From positions 55,730 to 119,729 of the forward strand of contig CAYRBI010000002.1 in assembly GCA_964422415.1 (NCBI GenBank): a DNA stretch of 64,000 bases, written 5' to 3'. Position 1 is the stretch's first letter. Each line of letters starts with the position of its first letter. The DNA is from OLB16 sp964422415. GTDB lineage: Bacteria; Hinthialibacterota; Hinthialibacteria; OLB16. The position numbers and the translations under genes were made by a program. Below the pieces are notes generated by a model. That model worked only from the letters and a program-made list of their open reading frames with translations. It had not been told where the DNA came from and made no database searches. Positions 61,048 to 64,000 of this stretch are shown one piece after another.

Positions 61048-61749
61048 ATGAACCTTCTCGAACGGATTTCACGGTTGGTAACCGCCAATATCAACCATCT
61101 TCTGGACAAGGCGGAAGACCCGGAGGTGATGATTAAGCAACTCATCCGGGACATGGAGCAAAATATCATCGAGATGCGGCGCGAGACGGTCCGCGCGGTA
61201 GCCCGTGAGAAACAACTCCAGAAACAGATCGAGGCCGCCGGGGAAATGCTCTTGGAACTCGAGGGAAACGCCACACTAGCTCTCTCGAAGGGCGATGAGG
61301 CCATGGCCCGCAAAGCGGTTGGCAAGAAGCTGAGTACCGCCAAGGCCAAGGAGCTGATGGAGAAGGAACTCGAGGCCGCGACTCGTTCGGCGGAAGAACT
61401 TAAAACCGAGCTGTCGCGCCTGGAGGACCGGGTTCAAGAGGCACGCCGTAAAAAGGAGGAGCTGATTGCACGCAATCGCGCCGCCACCGCACATCTACGC
61501 TCGCAGGAGGCCATCCAACGCTCCAGTGCCACCTTCGATTCCATGGCCTCCGCCTTCACGGAATTCCCTCCCTTTGATCCCATGGCTCTTATGCAGGAGT
61601 CGGTTATCAGAGCGGAGGCTGAGGCCGCGGCGATGCGCGAGGTGCTCCATCAAGACATCCAGAAGGAATTAGACCTTCAACAAATGGCCGAGGAGCATGC
61701 CATTGATGAGGAGCTCGAACGGTTAAGAAAAGAACACGCGAACGTATAG
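61048..61749 (+). CDS. pspA: Phage shock protein A / IM30 family
   Basis: Membrane-binding ESCRT-III-like protein that preserves the inner membrane under stress. The 233 residues start MNLLERISRLVTANINHLLD and continue AEDPEVMIKQLIRDMEQNI, then long coiled-coil helices (KELEAATRSAEELKTELSRL, EEHAIDEELERLRKEHA), as expected. Frames extending upstream to 60922 lie outside the family. GGGAGGTG precedes the ATG by 5-6 nt. Followed by an NfeD-like gene and flotillin. Confidence 0.93.
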   Translation: MNLLERISRLVTANINHLLDKAEDPEVMIKQLIRDMEQNIIEMRRETVRAVAREKQLQKQIEAAGEMLLELEGNATLALSKGDEAMARKAVGKKLSTAKAKELMEKELEAATRSAEELKTELSRLEDRVQEARRKKEELIARNRAATAHLRSQEAIQRSSATFDSMASAFTEFPPFDPMALMQESVIRAEAEAAAMREVLHQDIQKELDLQQMAEEHAIDEELERLRKEHANV

Positions 61750-61778
61750 AGACCTTTGAAATGAGAGCGGCGCCGTGG

Positions 61779-61798
61779 ATTCCCGCTTTCGCGGGAAT
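61779..61798. repeat. dRS3-like palindrome
   Basis: ATTCCCGC TTTC GCGGGAAT, with GTGG before and GACGG after. It matches the short ATTCCC...GGGAAT repeat type known from Neisseria and other genomes. It lies in the 70-nt pspA to NfeD-like spacer. Confidence 0.7.
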
Positions 61799-61819
61799 GA
61801 CGGAAAGAGGAGTGGATTT

Positions 61820-62476
61820 ATGCTAACCATTTACCTGGCGTGCCTCCTGTTCGGAGGGGTGTTGCTGGCCGTGGTGATCCTCTTCGGGGGAGACCACGAC
61901 CTGGGTCATGACGTGGGTTTTGACATGCACACGGATCTAGACCACGGCGGCTTCGATCTGCACACGGATATGGATGTGCATGGCGGTGTTCCAGGGGATC
62001 TCCACACCGATTTTCACACCCATGGAGAATCGATCCCACCGGGAGAAGGCATGGCGGCGGCGGCGCAGTGGTTCAGCTTCCGCAACATCATTTTCTTCAT
62101 CGCCTTCTTCGGATTGACCGGGACTGTGCTGACCTTTGTTTCCCCCTCAGCGGTCATCGCTGGAGTGGGTGCGGTCATTATGGGATTTCTGGCCTCCACC
62201 CTCTCGCACAGGGTTTTTCAATATCTACGTCAAACCGAATCTGGCGCGGGATTGGTGGAAAGCGACCTGCAGGGATTACGAGGGCAGGTGGTGATCACCA
62301 CCACACGGACTACCAAGGGCAAGATTACGACCGTGGCGAATGAACAAACCTTGCAGATGATCGCGCTGACCGCGGAGGAAGCCTCCAAGGAGGAGTACCA
62401 TCCGGGAGAAATCATCACGATCGTAAGGATTGAAAGTGGGCTGGCCTACATCGCGGGCGAGGATTTTATTCACTAG
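61820..62476 (+). CDS. NfeD/YqiJ-like membrane protein with His/Asp-rich loop
   Basis: A 218-residue protein with a first helix (TIYLACLLFGGVLLAVVILF), an extraordinary His/Asp-rich loop of about 55 residues (DHDLGHDVGFDMHTDLDHGG, DLHTDMDVHGG), two more helices (NIIFFIAFFGLTGTVLTFV) and a C-terminal OB-like domain (LRGQVVITTTRTTKGKI, GEIITIVRIESGLAYIAG). This is the NfeD/YqiJ layout, a partner of flotillin-type proteins. The loop may bind divalent metal. GGAG 7 nt upstream supports the ATG at 61820. Confidence 0.8.
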   Translation: MLTIYLACLLFGGVLLAVVILFGGDHDLGHDVGFDMHTDLDHGGFDLHTDMDVHGGVPGDLHTDFHTHGESIPPGEGMAAAAQWFSFRNIIFFIAFFGLTGTVLTFVSPSAVIAGVGAVIMGFLASTLSHRVFQYLRQTESGAGLVESDLQGLRGQVVITTTRTTKGKITTVANEQTLQMIALTAEEASKEEYHPGEIITIVRIESGLAYIAGEDFIH

Positions 62477-62651
62477 AGCCTTGTTGGGGTGATGTCACAA
62501 CAGAAACCTCACCCCTAAATCCCCTCTCCCACGGGGTGGGGGGACATGGGATTACCCTTTTCCCCGCTTGTACCACACCGGTATGTGCGATTGGGAGAAA
62601 GGGGACATAAGGTTTGTTTTTTCATAACACTTGGAGGAGGAACGGAGTTTC

Positions 62652-64000
62652 ATGGGAGCACAAATGGCAGTCATGGTCTTAACATTCGCTGGAATCGCTG
62701 TTGTGTGTGTACTGGTATTGATGGCTTTCATCAGCAGTTATCTGCTGATCTGTCATCCCAACGAGGTCATCATTCTCTCAGGCCGAAAGAGAACGATGGC
62801 GGATGGAACCTCGGTCGGCTACCGGATCATCCGGGGGGGACGGGCCTTGCGGATCCCGATCATCGAGAAGGCCGCGCGGATGTCACTCGAAACCATTCCG
62901 CTCACGCTTTCCGTGCAGAATGCCTATTCCAAGGGGGGCATCCCCCTGCGGGTGGAGGCCATCGCCAATGTTAAGGTGGACTCGACCGAGCCGACACTAG
63001 GCAATGCCATCGAACGTTTCCTGGGAATGCCCGAGGCCGAGGTGCACAAGATCGCCAAAGATACCCTGGAGGGTAACCTGCGTGGTGTCCTGGCCACCCT
63101 GACCCCCGAAGAGGTCAACGAAGACCGTTTGAAGTTCGCTCAGTGCCTGATTGACGAGGCCGATAGCGATCTGAAGATGCTGGGGCTGCATCTCGACACC
63201 CTGAAGATCCAAAACGTCTCCGATGAGGCGGGGTATCTCGACTCGATCGGACGGCGCAAGACCGCCGAGGTGCTTTCCGTGGCGCGGAAAGCTGAGGCGG
63301 AACGCGCCGCCGAGGCGGAGGAGGCTGAGGCCAACGCGCGTCAACGTGCCGAGTCGGCCAAGGCCCGCGCTGGACAGGCCATCAAGACCGCACAGATCGA
63401 CGCCGAGCTCGAGGTCAAGAACGCTCAGGCGGTAGCCACTTCCTCTGCTCGGAAGACCGAGGCCTCCAAGACCGCCGAAGCCGAGGAGACCGAGGCGATC
63501 TCCAAACAGCGGGCCGAGGTGGCGCGCGCCAAGGCCGACCAGACGATCAAGTCATCGCTGATCGATGCCGACCAGGTAGTCAAGGTGACCCGCGCCAAGG
63601 CCGACACCACCATCGCGGTGGAGAACAACAACCTGCGTGTCCGTAAGGCCGAGCTCGAGAAAGGCGCGATCATCAAGGAGAAAGAAGCTATTGTCGCGGG
63701 CGAAAAGGCTCAGGTCCAATTCGAGCAAGAGGTCCAGCAGGAACGCATCATCCTACAGCAGAAAAAACTCTCCGCCGACATCATCGAGCCCGCCAAGGCC
63801 AAAAAGGAGGCCATGGAACTGGAGGCCATCGGCGAAGCCGCCTCGATCATCCAAGATGGTGAGGCAACCCTGAAGATCCTGCGTCAGAAGATCGCCACTT
63901 ACCAGAGCGCGGGGCATGAGGGCGAACGCATCTTCATGCTCGATATGCTCCCCGACATCACCCGGATGCTGGTGGAGACAGTCGGCAAGGTGACCATCGA
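62652..64000 (+). CDS. Flotillin/YqiK-like protein (cut by right edge)
   Basis: About 449 residues are visible without a stop. An N-terminal membrane helix (VLTFAGIAVVCVLVLMAFIS) precedes an SPFH/band-7 domain (HPNEVIILSGRKRT, YRIIRGGRALRIPIIEKAAR, LSVQNAYSKGGIPLRVEAIA, NLRGVLATLTPEEVNEDRLK). A long Ala/Glu-rich coiled coil follows (ARKAEAERAAEAEEAEANAR), then QKIATYQSAGHEGERIFMLD. Flotillins form membrane microdomain cages. Start ATG 62652 has AGGAGGAACGGAG upstream; ATG 62664 is possible. Confidence 0.9.
   Translation, partial: MGAQMAVMVLTFAGIAVVCVLVLMAFISSYLLICHPNEVIILSGRKRTMADGTSVGYRIIRGGRALRIPIIEKAARMSLETIPLTLSVQNAYSKGGIPLRVEAIANVKVDSTEPTLGNAIERFLGMPEAEVHKIAKDTLEGNLRGVLATLTPEEVNEDRLKFAQCLIDEADSDLKMLGLHLDTLKIQNVSDEAGYLDSIGRRKTAEVLSVARKAEAERAAEAEEAEANARQRAESAKARAGQAIKTAQIDAELEVKNAQAVATSSARKTEASKTAEAEETEAISKQRAEVARAKADQTIKSSLIDADQVVKVTRAKADTTIAVENNNLRVRKAELEKGAIIKEKEAIVAGEKAQVQFEQEVQQERIILQQKKLSADIIEPAKAKKEAMELEAIGEAASIIQDGEATLKILRQKIATYQSAGHEGERIFMLDMLPDITRMLVETVGKVTI

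Noticed and set aside
60714..61349. Minus-strand open frame opposite pspA
   Set aside because: It is antisense to the conserved pspA start and the family B palindrome.
62500..62540. Further family B copy (CCCCTCTCCCACGGGG)
   Set aside because: Only a weak, short inverted repeat is visible and the diagnostic arms are missing.

Overview
The window reads as chromosomal DNA of a free-living Gram-negative bacterium from a poorly cultured lineage. LpxK (lipid A), MurB, GlmS, a parvulin-type periplasmic chaperone and MotAB point to a diderm, flagellated cell. The many secreted glycosidases (GH95, GH127-like, GH172-like, GH36-like, GHL10-like) and large YfhO/DUF2079 membrane proteins recall the Planctomycetota-Verrucomicrobiota neighbourhood and candidate phyla near it. 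That placement is an inference and no rRNA is present to test it. Two runs of exactly 100 N (3168-3267, 35692-35791) are scaffold gaps; the first falls inside a 61-bp tandem repeat.

Layout. 1-3.0 kb: truncated Nramp-like transporter, secreted GHL10-like hydrolase and lpxK. 3.1-3.5 kb: tandem palindromic repeat. 3.6-13.9 kb: hisS-pyrF, rpsF-ssb-rpsR-rpsT with a terminator, then rimO and two large membrane proteins. 13.9-16.2 kb: epimerase and Bcr/CflA exporter. 16.5-27.6 kb: polysaccharide-degradation region (putative glycosidase, hicBA toxin-antitoxin, GH36-like enzyme, small membrane protein, aldo/keto reductase, GH95, GH127-like). 27.7-33.5 kb: mutM, zinc-type dehydrogenase, plsC and a YfhO-like protein carrying an in-frame palindromic insertion. 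34-35.7 kb: motAB behind a sigma-28-like promoter. 35.8-42 kb: cut-off RNA methyltransferase, GH172-like enzyme, TPR-RDD membrane protein, zinc-ribbon/HTH protein, sugar kinase. 42-47 kb: a minus-strand operon of secreted propeller protein, murB, PASTA protein, rpe and an atypical response regulator, joined by 1-4 nt overlaps. 47.3-50.2 kb: large hybrid histidine kinase. 50.3-56.7 kb: glmS, TPR-metallopeptidase, phosphatase-like/GH99-like fusion and parvulin chaperone. 57.4-64 kb: asnB, aspartic protease, pspF, then pspA, NfeD-like protein and flotillin (cut by the right edge), which together look like a membrane-stress module.

The most unusual content is the repeats. Family A is a palindromic element (outer GGAGTTCA/TGAACTCC, inner hairpins CAYRCTTNAGYRTG and CAACCTAAAGGTTG, or a form with GTATGTTGTTC arms). 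Its copies show compensatory base changes that preserve pairing. Family B is a C/G-rich long palindrome that encodes PSPLAGEG-like peptides when read through. Family A sits in the loop of family B twice. One such composite (117 bp, 39 codons, no stop) interrupts a membrane-protein gene in frame. Other family A copies supply stop codons to neighbouring genes or a promoter -35 box. No transposase or REP-associated tyrosine transposase is visible. No tRNA, rRNA, CRISPR array or complete insertion sequence was recognised.
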